Below are positions 8,462 to 18,300 of a DNA stretch of 38,222 nucleotides, piece by piece (within the stretch, counting starts at the first letter, position 1; each line of letters opens with the position of its first letter). The notes beneath the pieces were generated by a model that worked only from the letters and a program-made list of their open reading frames with translations, was not told the origin of the DNA and did not search any database. Location: contig JADBWK010000095.1 of NCBI GenBank assembly GCA_020404895.1, forward strand, positions 1 through 38,222, given 5' to 3'. This DNA comes from Pseudanabaena sp. M085S1SP2A07QC. GTDB taxonomy: Bacteria; Cyanobacteriota; Cyanobacteriia; Pseudanabaenales; Pseudanabaenaceae. The position numbers and the translations under genes are program-made.

Positions 8462-8631
8462 TTGGTCACGCATTTTAACGACCGTGGCAATCTAAACTTA
8501 GAATTTTCAGTAAAAAAAAGAGACAATGCATAAATGGCACTAACCCCCCACTTAATCATTTCCATATCAATCATTTCCTTTCTAAAACTACCGAATTTTG
8601 AATCACAAGAGACTTGTGAATTTATGTAAAC

Positions 8632-8655
8632 AAATGGTGTTACATAACACCATTT
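8632..8655. promoter_or_regulatory. Perfect 11-bp palindrome, possible operator or terminator
   Basis: AAATGGTGTTA and its complement are separated by two bases. There is no T-run, so an operator or a mobile remnant is as likely as a terminator. It does not fit the GTA-N8-TAC spacing of NtcA. Confidence 0.35.
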
Positions 8656-8671
8656 ACGTTAATGTATATAC

Positions 8672-8887
8672 ATGGCACAAGAGACAGAGCAACTCAATCC
8701 AAACGCAAACCTAGCTTAAATTTTGAAAGCAAAAAGGAGAAGCAAAAAGAAAGAGTTAAAAGTCAAATCGGATTGACGCTTTGTTGCTCCCCACGATTCT
8801 TTCGATCTTTACGGGGCAGTGCTTATTCTAAAGATCGGTGTAGTTTTGATTACTTCGATAGCCTGTATTGTTATTGGGGTCTCTTAA
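8672..8887 (+). pseudogene. Possible decayed small membrane protein gene
   Basis: From ATG 8672 one frame reads MAQETEQLNPNANLA, stop (8717), a Lys/Arg-rich stretch, stop (8774), then a segment ending in the hydrophobic VLILKIGVVLITSIACIVIG before TAA at 8885. A polar start, basic middle and single membrane helix in the same frame look like a small membrane protein broken by two stop codons. I recognise no family, and chance is possible. Confidence 0.25.
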
Positions 8888-9045
8888 TTTTTTGTTCAAT
8901 GTTTCTTTAGGTTTTGACCTAGCATGAAGACAAGATGAGACAAACTTATGTAGTTGAAAAGATAAGGGCTACAGCGCACAGTTAATCAATACCAACACGT
9001 TCCAGTAAACCTCTAGTAGAAACTTTAATTGAATTACTTTAAAAC

Positions 9046-9075
9046 ATGAGTCTAGCAGCCTTCTGCTAGACTCAT
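9046..9075. terminator. 13-bp hairpin upstream of tpiA
   Basis: ATGAGTCTAGCAG and its complement enclose a four-base loop. No T-run follows on either strand, so it may be an RNA structure or a Rho-independent terminator without the U tract. Which transcript it would end is unclear. Confidence 0.35.
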
Positions 9076-9200
9076 TCAGCTTTGTGGGAAAAAGCAAAGA
9101 CAATCGCTTCGCAACTACCTTTGCTTTTAATGATCCATTCTTCGGTAAAATAAACAACAATTCTTTATTTTCATGATTTTAACTCAGGGGTAAATGAGCA

Positions 9201-9950
9201 TTGCGTAAAATCGTTATCGCTGGCAACTGGAAAATGTATAAAACCCAGTCTGAAGCCAAAACATTTTTCTCGGAATTTCCTGCACACCTCAAAAACACCG
9301 CTTCCCAAGCGGCGATCGCCGATCAGCAAATCCTTATTTGCGTCCCCTATACAAATTTGGCGATCTTACAAACAATCCTGCCAGCGATCGGTCAAGCAAA
9401 CCTGAGTATTGGTGCTCAAAATGTTCACTGGGCAGAGAATGGCGCATTTACAGGTGAAATATCTGCGCCAATGTTGCTAGAAATGGGCATAAAGTACGTC
9501 ATTATCGGGCATAGTGAACGTCGTCAGTTTTTCGGAGAAACCGATGAAACCGTTAACAAACGGCTTAAAGCTGCCCAAGCTCACGGCATTACACCCATTC
9601 TTTGTGTCGGCGAAAGCAAGCAGCAACGGGATGCTAATGAAACTGAATCTTGGATTTTTTCACAATTAGCCGCTGACCTTGTTGACGTTGACCAGAATAA
9701 TCTGATCGTTGCCTATGAACCAATTTGGGCGATCGGCACTGGAGATACCTGTGCCTCTAGCGAAGCTAATCGCGTAATCGGACTAATTCGTGGTAAGCTT
9801 ACAAATCCTAACGTCACAATTCAGTATGGTGGTTCCGTCAAAGCTGATAATATTGACGAGATCATGGCTCAACCTGAAATTGATGGTGTGCTGGTTGGCG
9901 GAGCAAGTCTTGACCCAGCAGGCTTTGCCCGAATTGTAAATTATCGTTAG
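9201..9950 (+). CDS. tpiA: Triosephosphate isomerase
   Basis: A 249-residue TIM-barrel enzyme interconverting glyceraldehyde-3-phosphate and dihydroxyacetone phosphate in the Calvin cycle and glycolysis. Visible landmarks are the N-terminal AGNWKMYK (Asn and Lys of the active site), the catalytic His in IIGHSERR, the catalytic Glu in [12 protein letters not shown] followed by the flexible loop, and the phosphate-binding [10 protein letters not shown] and GVLVGGASL. The start must be TTG at 9201: an in-frame TGA lies at 9195-9197. A tiny out-of-frame ORF, ATG AGC ATT GCG TAA, begins at 9194 and overlaps the TTG start. A GGGG sits about ten bases upstream of the TTG. Confidence 0.95.
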   Translation: MRKIVIAGNWKMYKTQSEAKTFFSEFPAHLKNTASQAAIADQQILICVPYTNLAILQTILPAIGQANLSIGAQNVHWAENGAFTGEISAPMLLEMGIKYVIIGHSERRQFFGETDETVNKRLKAAQAHGITPILCVGESKQQRDANETESWIFSQLAADLVDVDQNNLIVAYEPIWAIGTGDTCASSEANRVIGLIRGKLTNPNVTIQYGGSVKADNIDEIMAQPEIDGVLVGGASLDPAGFARIVNYR

Positions 9951-10059
9951 TTTTGCCTGTATTGCCTTTTGTTTACAAGTTGTCCATCTAAAGACAGCGA
10001 TCGCTACAGCCGACATAGCCATAACAAAGCTCATCAAACCATGACAATTGTTTTTACAA

Positions 10060-10089
10060 TTGACTTAGTGAGACGTACTTTGTTATAAT
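10060..10089 (+). promoter_or_regulatory. Sigma-70-type promoter of the str operon
   Basis: TTGACT at 10060-10065 and TATAAT at 10084-10089 are separated by 18 bases, close to the consensus. Transcription would start near 10096, about 45 bases before rpsL. A CAATTG pair (10045-10050 and 10057-10062) forms an inverted repeat overlapping the -35 and could be an operator. Confidence 0.75.
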
Positions 10090-10140
10090 TATGTGCTGTT
10101 GATTAGAATACACAGCCGCAGATATACCAAATCATCACTT

Positions 10141-10554
10141 ATGCCCACGATCCAACAGCTCATCCGCAGTGAGCGCCAAACCATAAACACCAAAACAAAA
10201 TCTCCTGCCCTAAAAAGTTGTCCTCAACGCAGGGGAGTATGTACGCGCGTCTACACTACAACACCCAAAAAGCCCAACTCTGCACTTAGAAAAGTGGCAC
10301 GGGTACGCTTGACTTCTGGATTTGAAGTCACCGCATACATCCCTGGCATTGGGCATAACCTCCAAGAACACTCCGTTGTGATGATTAGAGGCGGTCGTGT
10401 AAAAGATTTACCAGGTGTGCGTTATCACATTATCCGTGGCACTCTCGATACTTCAGGCGTAAAGGATCGTAAGCAAGGACGCTCAAAGTATGGGGCAAAA
10501 CGTCCTAAGCCAGGTCAAGCTGCCGCCGCAAGTACTGGCAAAAAGAAGAAGTAA
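10141..10554 (+). CDS. rpsL: 30S ribosomal protein S12
   Basis: From ATG 10141 the protein is 137 residues; the frame is open further upstream but the family begins with MPTIQQLIR. The decoding-centre loops are intact: [10 protein letters not shown] and [13 protein letters not shown], with the Lys residues that are mutated in streptomycin resistance in their wild-type form and the Asp that is often methylthiolated. The C-terminus carries about a dozen more residues than the usual 124-126, in an Ala/Lys-rich tail ([12 protein letters not shown]). It is the first gene of the str operon, 76 bases before rpsG. Confidence 0.95.
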   Translation: MPTIQQLIRSERQTINTKTKSPALKSCPQRRGVCTRVYTTTPKKPNSALRKVARVRLTSGFEVTAYIPGIGHNLQEHSVVMIRGGRVKDLPGVRYHIIRGTLDTSGVKDRKQGRSKYGAKRPKPGQAAAASTGKKKK

Positions 10555-10630
10555 AAATCATCAGCAAAAGGTTTTCAGAACCATTTAGTAAAATTAGCAA
10601 TTCATTTTATAAGGTGAATTTAGTACCGCA

Positions 10631-11101
10631 ATGTCCCGTAGAACGAAAGCTTCAAAGCGCATAACCCCTCCTGATTCGGTTTATAATAGCCGTCTTATTA
10701 GTATGCTTATCCGTCGTGTAATGTCACGCGGCAAGCATTCTGTGGCTTCTCACATTGTTTACAAAGCCCTTGACACAATTGGCGAACGTACAGGTAATCC
10801 ACCATTAGAAGTGTTTGACCGAGCCATTCGTAATGCTACTCCATTGGTCGAAGTCAAAGCTCGTCGTGTTGGTGGTGCTACATACCAAGTACCGATGGAA
10901 GTCCGCACTGACCGTGGTGTTGCCCTAGCTCTTCGCTGGTTAGTTCAGTATTCTCGTGGTCGTGCTGGACGTAGCATGGTTACTAAACTAGCTAACGAGT
11001 TGATGGATGCTGCCAATGAAACAGGTCAAACCATCCGTAAGCGTGAAGAAACACACAAAATGGCAGAAGCAAATAAAGCATTCGCTCACTATCGTTACTA
11101 A
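10631..11101 (+). CDS. rpsG: 30S ribosomal protein S7
   Basis: A 156-residue protein, the normal bacterial length. The start [10 protein letters not shown], the [14 protein letters not shown] loop and the C-terminal [15 protein letters not shown] are typical of S7, which binds the 16S rRNA 3' major domain at the subunit head near the E site. Second gene of the str operon, 84 bases before fusA. Confidence 0.97.
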   Translation: MSRRTKASKRITPPDSVYNSRLISMLIRRVMSRGKHSVASHIVYKALDTIGERTGNPPLEVFDRAIRNATPLVEVKARRVGGATYQVPMEVRTDRGVALALRWLVQYSRGRAGRSMVTKLANELMDAANETGQTIRKREETHKMAEANKAFAHYRY

Positions 11102-11185
11102 ACTAACGCTATTAAACTTTAGATTGCCTCGCTATACTATCCTTAATATAAATTCTTAATTCCTGACAAACACGAGGAAACTATT

Positions 11186-13267
11186 GTGGAACGCTCTATT
11201 GCCTTAGATAAGGTACGCAATATAGGTATCGCAGCTCATATTGATGCTGGTAAAACCACAACTACAGAGCGCATCCTATTTTACTCTGGCGTTGTTCACA
11301 AAATAGGTGAAGTCCATGATGGGACTGCAACGACAGACTGGATGGCGCAAGAGCGCGAACGTGGTATTACAATTACTGCGGCAGCTATTAGCACCAGTTG
11401 GAAAGACCACCGCATTAACATTATCGACACCCCTGGACACGTAGACTTCACAATTGAAGTCGAACGTTCTATGCGAGTACTTGATGGTGTAGTTGCGGTT
11501 TTCTGTGCAGTGGGTGGCGTGCAACCTCAGTCCGAGACTGTTTGGAGACAAGCTGATCGCTACAAAGTACCTCGTCTCGTATTCGTCAACAAGATGGATC
11601 GCATGGGTGCGAACTTTTTGCGAGTAAGAGAGCAGATTCGGGCTCGTTTTGGCTCCAACGCTGTCCCCATCCAGTTACCTATCGGTAGTGAAGCAGAGCT
11701 TGTGGGCATTATAGATCTAGTCAAAATGAGAGCCTATATTTATAAAGACGAAATAGGCAAGGATATTGAAGAAATAGATATTCCTGCCGATTTAGTCGAA
11801 CTGACCAATGAGTGGCGCGGTAAACTACTTGAATCAGTTGCCGATTCAGATGACGTTCTGATGGAAAAATATCTTGAAGGCGAAGAGCTCACCGAGGAAG
11901 AGGTAAGAGTAGGGCTGCGCAAAGGAACTTTGAGTGGTTCAATTGTACCGATGACTTGTGGTTCAGCTTTCAAAAATAAAGGCGTACAGCTTTTACTTGA
12001 TGCTGTTATCGATTATCTTCCTGCACCTAGCGATGTCAAACCAGTTTCAGGTTTGTTAGCTAATGGAGAGGAAGCACTTCGTGAAGCCAAGGACGATGCA
12101 CCAATGTCAGCACTTGCATTCAAAATCATGGCTGATCCCTATGGTCGTCTCACCTTTGTGCGAGTCTATTCTGGCATCTTGAAAAAAGGTTCCTATGCTC
12201 TAAACTCCAGCAAAAACAAGAAAGAACGTATCTCGCGTCTGATCATATTGAAGGCTGATGATCGTCAAGAAGTTGACGAACTCAGAGCAGGAGATCTCGG
12301 TGCAGTATTGGGGCTCAAAGACACCTTTACTGGAGATACCCTTTGTGACGACAGCTCACCGATTGTTCTTGAAACTCTGTTTATTCCTGAACCTGTGATT
12401 TCTGTGGCTGTTGAGCCTAAGACAAAGCAAGATATGGAAAAACTATCCAAGGCTCTACAGTCTCTTTCTGAAGAAGATCCTACCTTCCGCGTAATGACAG
12501 ATCCTGAGACAAATCAAACAATTATCTCTGGCATGGGTGAGCTTCACCTTGAAATTCTCGTTGATCGGATGAAGCGCGAGTTTAACGTTGAAGCTAACGT
12601 GGGTGCTCCTCAAGTAGCTTATCGTGAGACTATCCGCAAAACTGTCACTGATATTGAAGGTAAGTTTGCTCGTCAAAGTGGTGGTAAGGGGCAGTATGGT
12701 CACGTCGTGATCAATTTGGAACCTACTGAACCAGGTACAGGATTTGAATTCGTATCAAAAATTGTCGGTGGTGTTATTCCTAAGGAATTCATCAAACCTT
12801 CGGAGCAAGGCATGAAAGAAGCCTGTGAGTCTGGGATTCTTGCAGGTTATCCTGTGATCGACCTCCGAGCTACCCTTGTACATGGTTCTTTCCATGACGT
12901 TGACTCTTCAGAAATGGCTTTTAAAATTGCTGGTTCTATGGCAATTAAGGAAGCTGTAATGAAAGCTCAGCCAGTTTTGCTGGAACCAATGATGAAGGTA
13001 GAAGTCGAAACTCCTGAAGACTACATGGGTGATGTAATCGGTGACCTTAGTCGTCGTCGAGGCAATATCGCTGGCATGGAAGATACCCCATCTGGGAAAA
13101 GCGTTGAAGCAAGGGTTCCTTTGTCTGAGATGTTTGGTTATTCTACTGACCTTCGCTCGTCAACTCAAGGTAGGGCTAGCTTCTCGATGGAATTTAGCCA
13201 TTATGAAGAAGTGCCGAAGAATGTTGCTGAAGCCATCATTGCTAAAAACAAGGGCAAAAAAGAGTAG
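11186..13267 (+). CDS. fusA: Elongation factor G
   Basis: A 693-residue translocase GTPase starting with GTG at 11186 behind a GAGG. G-domain motifs are complete: [12 protein letters not shown] (P-loop, residues 17-28), RGITITAAA (switch I), DTPGHVDF (switch II) and NKMDRMGA. Domain IV follows after GKGQYGHV, including the loop that enters the decoding centre near [16 protein letters not shown]. It catalyses tRNA-mRNA translocation and, with ribosome recycling factor, recycling. Third gene of the str operon. I see nothing unusual. Confidence 0.97.
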   Translation: MERSIALDKVRNIGIAAHIDAGKTTTTERILFYSGVVHKIGEVHDGTATTDWMAQERERGITITAAAISTSWKDHRINIIDTPGHVDFTIEVERSMRVLDGVVAVFCAVGGVQPQSETVWRQADRYKVPRLVFVNKMDRMGANFLRVREQIRARFGSNAVPIQLPIGSEAELVGIIDLVKMRAYIYKDEIGKDIEEIDIPADLVELTNEWRGKLLESVADSDDVLMEKYLEGEELTEEEVRVGLRKGTLSGSIVPMTCGSAFKNKGVQLLLDAVIDYLPAPSDVKPVSGLLANGEEALREAKDDAPMSALAFKIMADPYGRLTFVRVYSGILKKGSYALNSSKNKKERISRLIILKADDRQEVDELRAGDLGAVLGLKDTFTGDTLCDDSSPIVLETLFIPEPVISVAVEPKTKQDMEKLSKALQSLSEEDPTFRVMTDPETNQTIISGMGELHLEILVDRMKREFNVEANVGAPQVAYRETIRKTVTDIEGKFARQSGGKGQYGHVVINLEPTEPGTGFEFVSKIVGGVIPKEFIKPSEQGMKEACESGILAGYPVIDLRATLVHGSFHDVDSSEMAFKIAGSMAIKEAVMKAQPVLLEPMMKVEVETPEDYMGDVIGDLSRRRGNIAGMEDTPSGKSVEARVPLSEMFGYSTDLRSSTQGRASFSMEFSHYEEVPKNVAEAIIAKNKGKKE

Positions 13268-13290
13268 TCCTTTAAAATACTCGACAAATA

Positions 13291-13348
13291 CTCTATAAAC
13301 TAGAGTAATAATTACCGAAAAAGCTCTACGAACTAGAGTAACAATTAC
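13291..13348 (+). repeat. Tandem 25-nt repeat in the fusA-tuf spacer
   Basis: Two 25-nt copies, 13291-13315 and 13324-13348, differ at three positions. Each contains a small hairpin of the form CTCTA-nnnnn-TAGAG followed by an AATTAC word. Together they fill more than half of the 106-base leader before tuf, and could control tuf mRNA processing or translation separately from fusA. Confidence 0.6.
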
Positions 13349-13373
13349 TAAATTTAAGGATAATTACGAAAAA

Positions 13374-14639
13374 ATGGCACGCGCTAAATTCGAGAGAAAC
13401 AAACCCCACGTCAATATCGGTACTATCGGTCACGTTGACCATGGTAAGACGACCCTAACTGCCGCAATCACGATGTCTTTAGCCGCTGCAGGTCAAGCAA
13501 CAGCTAAGGCATACGATCAAATTGATGCTGCTCCTGAAGAAAAGGCTCGTGGAATTACGATCAACACTGCTCACGTTGAGTATGAAACCTTAGCTCGTCA
13601 CTATGCACACGTTGATTGTCCTGGACATGCTGACTATGTTAAGAACATGATCACTGGGGCTGCCCAAATGGACGGTGCAATCCTCCTCGTATCTGCTGCC
13701 GATGGGCCTGAACCTCAAACCCGTGAGCACATTTTGCTAGCTCGTCAGGTTGGTGTGCCTAATCTTGTTGTTTTCTTGAACAAAGAAGATCAAATGGAAG
13801 GCGAAGATGAACTAGTTGAACTAGTAGAGCTAGAAGTTCGTGAATTGCTTTCTTCCTATGACTTCGATGGCGACAATATTCCCATCACTCGTGGTTCTGC
13901 ATTGAAAGCCGTCGAGCAAATGACGGCTAATCCTAAGACTCAACGTAGCGAAAATCCTTGGGTTGACAAGATTTGGAATTTGATGGATTCAGTTGACTCC
14001 TATATTCCTACTCCTGAGCGTGATGTTGACAAGCCTTTCTTGATGGCCGTTGAAGATGTGTTCTCGATTACTGGTCGTGGCACGGTTGCTACAGGTCGGA
14101 TTGAGCGCGGTACTGTTAAAGTTGGCGATGTTGTTGAGCTTGTTGGTATCACTGATACTCGCACTACAACCGTCACTGGTATTGAAATGTTCAAGAAGAG
14201 CCTAGAGCAAGGATTGGCTGGAGACAACGCTGGTCTATTGCTTCGTGGTATTCAGAAAGATGAAATTGAGCGTGGCATGGTTTTGGCTAAGCCTAAATCA
14301 ATTAATCCTCATACTCAGTTTGAAGGTGAGGTTTACATTTTGACCGAGAAAGAAGGTGGTCGTAAGACTCCTTTCTTCCCTGGCTATCGTCCTCAGTTCT
14401 ATGTGCGTACAACTGACGTAACTGGAACAATTGTTACCTTCACGGCAGATGATGGTAGCGAAGCTGAGATGGTTATGCCTGGCGATCGCATTAAGATGAC
14501 TGTTGATCTGATTAACCCGATCGCAATTGAGCAAGGAATGCGCTTTGCGATTCGTGAAGGTGGTCGTACAGTTGGATCTGGTGTTGTTAGTAAGATTATT
14601 GACACTACTCCAGCAGTTGAAGACAAGAAGAAGAAGTAA
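13374..14639 (+). CDS. tuf: Elongation factor Tu
   Basis: A 421-residue GTPase that brings aminoacyl-tRNA to the ribosome. Motifs: [11 protein letters not shown] (residues 19-29), [18 protein letters not shown] with the catalytic His, and NKEDQ, the cyanobacterial version of NKxD. It is about a dozen residues longer than the usual cyanobacterial 409, partly through the C-terminal PAVEDKKKK tail. The RBS is AAGGA at 13356-13360 region, about 13 bases ahead of the ATG. Last gene of this str operon: the following terminator and devC relic replace rpsJ, which usually comes next in cyanobacteria. Confidence 0.97.
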   Translation: MARAKFERNKPHVNIGTIGHVDHGKTTLTAAITMSLAAAGQATAKAYDQIDAAPEEKARGITINTAHVEYETLARHYAHVDCPGHADYVKNMITGAAQMDGAILLVSAADGPEPQTREHILLARQVGVPNLVVFLNKEDQMEGEDELVELVELEVRELLSSYDFDGDNIPITRGSALKAVEQMTANPKTQRSENPWVDKIWNLMDSVDSYIPTPERDVDKPFLMAVEDVFSITGRGTVATGRIERGTVKVGDVVELVGITDTRTTTVTGIEMFKKSLEQGLAGDNAGLLLRGIQKDEIERGMVLAKPKSINPHTQFEGEVYILTEKEGGRKTPFFPGYRPQFYVRTTDVTGTIVTFTADDGSEAEMVMPGDRIKMTVDLINPIAIEQGMRFAIREGGRTVGSGVVSKIIDTTPAVEDKKKK

Positions 14640-14655
14640 TTATTTTTCTTGAAAT

Positions 14656-14685
14656 AAAAAAGCCTCGCAAAGCGAGGCTTTTTTT
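14656..14685 (+). terminator. Intrinsic terminator of the str operon
   Basis: GCCTCGC-aaa-GCGAGGC is bordered by six A and seven T residues, 17 bases after the tuf stop codon. The A-T borders let it act in both directions, so it can also end leftward transcripts through the devC relic. Confidence 0.9.
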
Positions 14686-14689
14686 GATT

Positions 14690-15245
14690 TTAATTAAAAA
14701 TCTCCGCAGGATCGGCGGTTTGAACTCTACGGAGCGATAACGTCCCCGAAATGGAACACATGGCAATCGTGAGCAAAAATAATTGCACAATGCGATCGCC
14801 ATCTAACTCCATCAACAAACCCGTGGCATTTTGGGTCAGGTTATAAAGAAGTGCACAGATCAGTAGGGCTGGCACAAATCCATAGATAGATAACAACAAA
14901 GATTCTTGCAAAACTAGGCGAAACAAATAGAAATTACTATATTGCTAAGCCAATGTACACAGGATAGATAGACTTTACGCCTGTAAAACCACCAGCTTGA
15001 TAGAGGCGACGGCGAGAGAACTGTTTGAGATTCAACAAGTTGTTAGAGCTAGGATGAATTAGCACCAAATCGCTGCGCAGATTCAAATGCAGCAGAACTG
15101 CACTCTTAAATAAAGCATCCCGAAAACCTAGCTGCATTGCAATCAAAATTACTGCAAACATAACGCCCGCGATCGCGATCGCTAGGCGACCTTTCTGATA
15201 GGTAAGTTGTAGCCAAGCTAAAGGAATCGCCAACATAACAATCAA
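14690..15245 (-). pseudogene. Internally deleted relic of an ABC-exporter permease, DevC type
   Basis: Two pieces of the same family lie in the right order. The first (15245-14937, 102 residues) is the DevC N-terminus, with IPLAWLQLTYQKGR, MQLGFRDALF and FSRRRLYQA. The second (14926-14690, about 78 residues) is the DevC C-terminus, with LVLQESLLLSIYGF, LYNLTQNATG and MCSISGTLSLRRVQTADPAEIF. About 200 middle residues of a protein of about 390 are absent, the two parts are in different frames, and stop codons TAG-TAA lie at the junction. DevC works with the DevB adaptor and DevA ATPase in heterocyst glycolipid-type export; neither partner gene is present here. The call as a relic is firm. Confidence 0.85.
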
Positions 15246-15348
15246 AAGATTTGCACAATTTTCATTTTTATTTTATTTTCATTTTTTGCTCTAGGTAACC
15301 CAATTTATTGGAAAATGATAGGTGGCGATTCACGCTGTCTGTCATTTT

Positions 15349-18300
15349 TTAAGATGGAGGTGTGGATTTGAGATGTTTATAGAGCCATCCACATCCACCT
15401 AGGCAAGTGTGCTTATCCTCTTCGGAAACGTTAGTATTCGTTCTTAAATACTCTTGCAACCATTGGCATCCACGCATGAGGAGATTTTCGAGATCGAGAT
15501 TCCACATAATGATTTTATGATCTTCACCCGATGACACCAAAATCTTGCCGTTGGGACTAAAGCAGACACTGCGCACGGGGCCTTGATGCCCATTAAATGT
15601 TCGCAAAAGCGTGCCGTCGCCACTCCAAAATTGAATTGTCGAATCTTCACTAGCGGAAACAATCGATTTCCCGTCAGGGCTAAAACAAACACTAGTGACT
15701 TCGGCACTATGACCATTTAAGGTTTTAATTAATTGCCCCTCAATACTCCAAAGTTTCACACTTTGATCCATACTGCCACTAGCAATCATCTTGCCATTGG
15801 GATTAAAGCATACCGTATAGACTTCAGCACTATGTCCGTCCAAGGTCCCAAGCAGAGTGCCATCCCAACTCCAAAGATTAATTAATTTGTCTTTGCTAGC
15901 TGATGCAAGCATACTGCCATCGGGAGCAAAGTCGATGCTATATACTTCGGCAGTATGTCCTGTGAGGGTCTGTAGCCATTTCCCATCAGCGCTCCAAACT
16001 CGGACAGTACCATCGGCACTACAAGAGGCAAATACCTGACCATCGCAACGATAAACAACCTTATAAATCTCCGCACGATGGGCGCTAATTGTGTCAATTA
16101 AAGTTCCATCAGTTCTCCATATTTTGATACTGGCATCGGCAGCGGCAGTCAGAATAGTAGAACTGTCTGGGCTAAACGTAACACAATTAACTTTGCCGTT
16201 ATGCCCTTCTAAGACTGCTTCAAGCGTGCCATTGGCATTCCAGAGGTTGACAGTTTTATCTTTGCAAGTAGATGCCAAAAATTTAGAGTTGGGACTAACT
16301 GCTACGGAGATAACTTCATCTGTATGCCCCATTAATGTACGTAAAGGCGTTCCACGAATTGACCAAAGTTTTACAGTGGTGTCTTTGCTTGCTGAGGCAA
16401 GAGTCTTGCCATCAGGACTGAATGCAACGCTAAGAACAACATCACCATGTCCTTGGAAGGTATACTGTAAGCCTTGTTCAATATCCCAAACACGAATTGA
16501 TCGATCGAATCCACTAGAAGCGATCGTATGATTGTCATGACTAAAGGCAACACTCCAGACTTTGTCTGAATGGCCATAAAAAGTTTTAAGTAAAATTCCA
16601 TCCGATCCCCACATTTTAACCGTGCGATCGCGGCTTCCCGAAACAATGGCTAAACCGTTGGGGGCATAAGCAACACTTTCGACGAAGCTGTCATGACCCT
16701 GTAGATGTTTGAGTTTTACACCTAGAGTATTCCAAACAATTAAACTGCGATCGGCACTACCCGAGACTAAAGATTTACTATTAGGATGAAATGCCACACA
16801 GGTAACCCAGCGATCGTGACCGCCGCGTAAAGTGCGAATCATCGTGCCGTCATTTTTCCAGAGCCTAACGGTCTTATCTTCGCTTGCCGAGGCAATCATC
16901 TCTCCATCAGGGCTGAAACATACATCTAAAACAGGTCCTTCATGTCCTCTGAGAGTAGCGATTGGTTGGGGAGCAAATTTACCCTCCGCAGATTCATCGC
17001 GGTTCCAAATCTTAACCATATTGTCTCGGCTACCTGAAACCAACTGGTTATCGTTTGGACTAAAGGCGACACTGGTTACCCAATTGGTATGACTTGCTAA
17101 GGTTTGTAATAAAACTCCTGAGGCATCCCAGATTTTGATGGTGCGATCGCTGCTAGCCGAAGCGATCAACTTACCATCGTGAGAATAGCAAACTTTATTA
17201 ACCCAAAACCCATGTCCTTCAAGACGATTAAATTCGTGTATACCATAGACAACCTGCTCTAAAGCGGTTATGCTCCGAATTTGAGTGTTAGCACGGAGAT
17301 TTTCGAGAGTGGTTTCATCAACCTGCGTTGTAAGGCGTTTCAGCTGAACACCACCAATCACGCCTGCAATCATTGCTTCAATATGATTGTTTGAGAGAAA
17401 CAGCGCTTCCGAAGAAATGGTGTAAGCAACAATTTTTTCATTGATTTCGCCCATCTCCGCAATTATGCGTTGACGGCGCTCAGCATCTAGACTCTTTTCT
17501 AGCTCTTGACTTAGTTTTTCGAGGCGATCGGCATCGGCAGCACGAGCTGACATCAATTGTTCGCGATCATTAACTCTTTGAGAAGCCTCCAAAAAATTAA
17601 GATCTATTTTAGGTAGTTCTGATTGCCCTTCTGCCCAAGCTAGGGATTCAGATAAACGAGTTCCTCGCAACAAGCAAGATTCATCGGTTTCTTCGGAGCG
17701 TTGCCATGCCTGTAAAGCCTCAAGATAAGGACAGTTACGCAGTTCTGAAAACTTAACCTTGTTTTTTAGTTTGATCACCACGATCGAAACATCGTCGTCA
17801 GGAAACTCTAGATCTGAGAATTTATCAAGGGCAACCTTTAAGCCTTGTAAAATATCCTTCGCTGGATATTGAGCTAGTTCAATTACAGTTTTGCGCAGTG
17901 GAGAAACATCGCTACCATTAGATCGACCAAATTCCTCTCCCAATGGACTAGTTGCTTCAAATAGTCCATCACTACAAAAGATCGCGATATCTCCTTCATT
18001 AAGAGATCGCGAAGTAGCTCTGTAGGTAGCACTATCAAAACGCCCTAGCGCGATCGCAGGGTTCACTACTTCTTCACAAGTATTAGTCTCTGCTCGATAA
18101 ATTAGTGGACCAGGAATGCCAGCATTACCTAAATGTAGTTCATAGGTAAACAGGTTAAGTGCACCATAACAAAAGGCGATCGCATCATCAGTGCCACTTT
18201 TGCATAGCAATTGATTTAAAGAATTGAGCATAGAGGCTGGATTTTGTAACCTGCCTTGCTGTGCATAGGCATCAAGCTGTCCTTTAAATAAAGCAGCATG

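Larger units (their letters stand above)
8462..9200. other. Gene-poor region upstream of tpiA
   Basis: About 740 bases hold no gene I can accept. Visible are an 11-bp perfect palindrome at 8632-8655, an interrupted reading frame at 8672-8887 and a 13-bp hairpin at 9046-9075. An 82-codon open frame at 8662-8910 has no recognisable product and an atypical composition. A small RNA could be encoded here, given the hairpin near 9060, but nothing identifies one. Confidence 0.5.

Noticed and set aside
8632-8655. NtcA site
   Set aside because: The palindrome lacks the GTA-N8-TAC pattern.
8662-8910. 82-codon open frame with a Cys/Phe-rich C-terminus
   Set aside because: No recognisable family and odd composition; another frame over the same bases gives a better membrane segment. 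Kept only as a note in the gene-poor region.
10093-10140. Upstream extension of rpsL by 16 codons
   Set aside because: It starts inside the likely transcription start region and the added residues are not part of S12.
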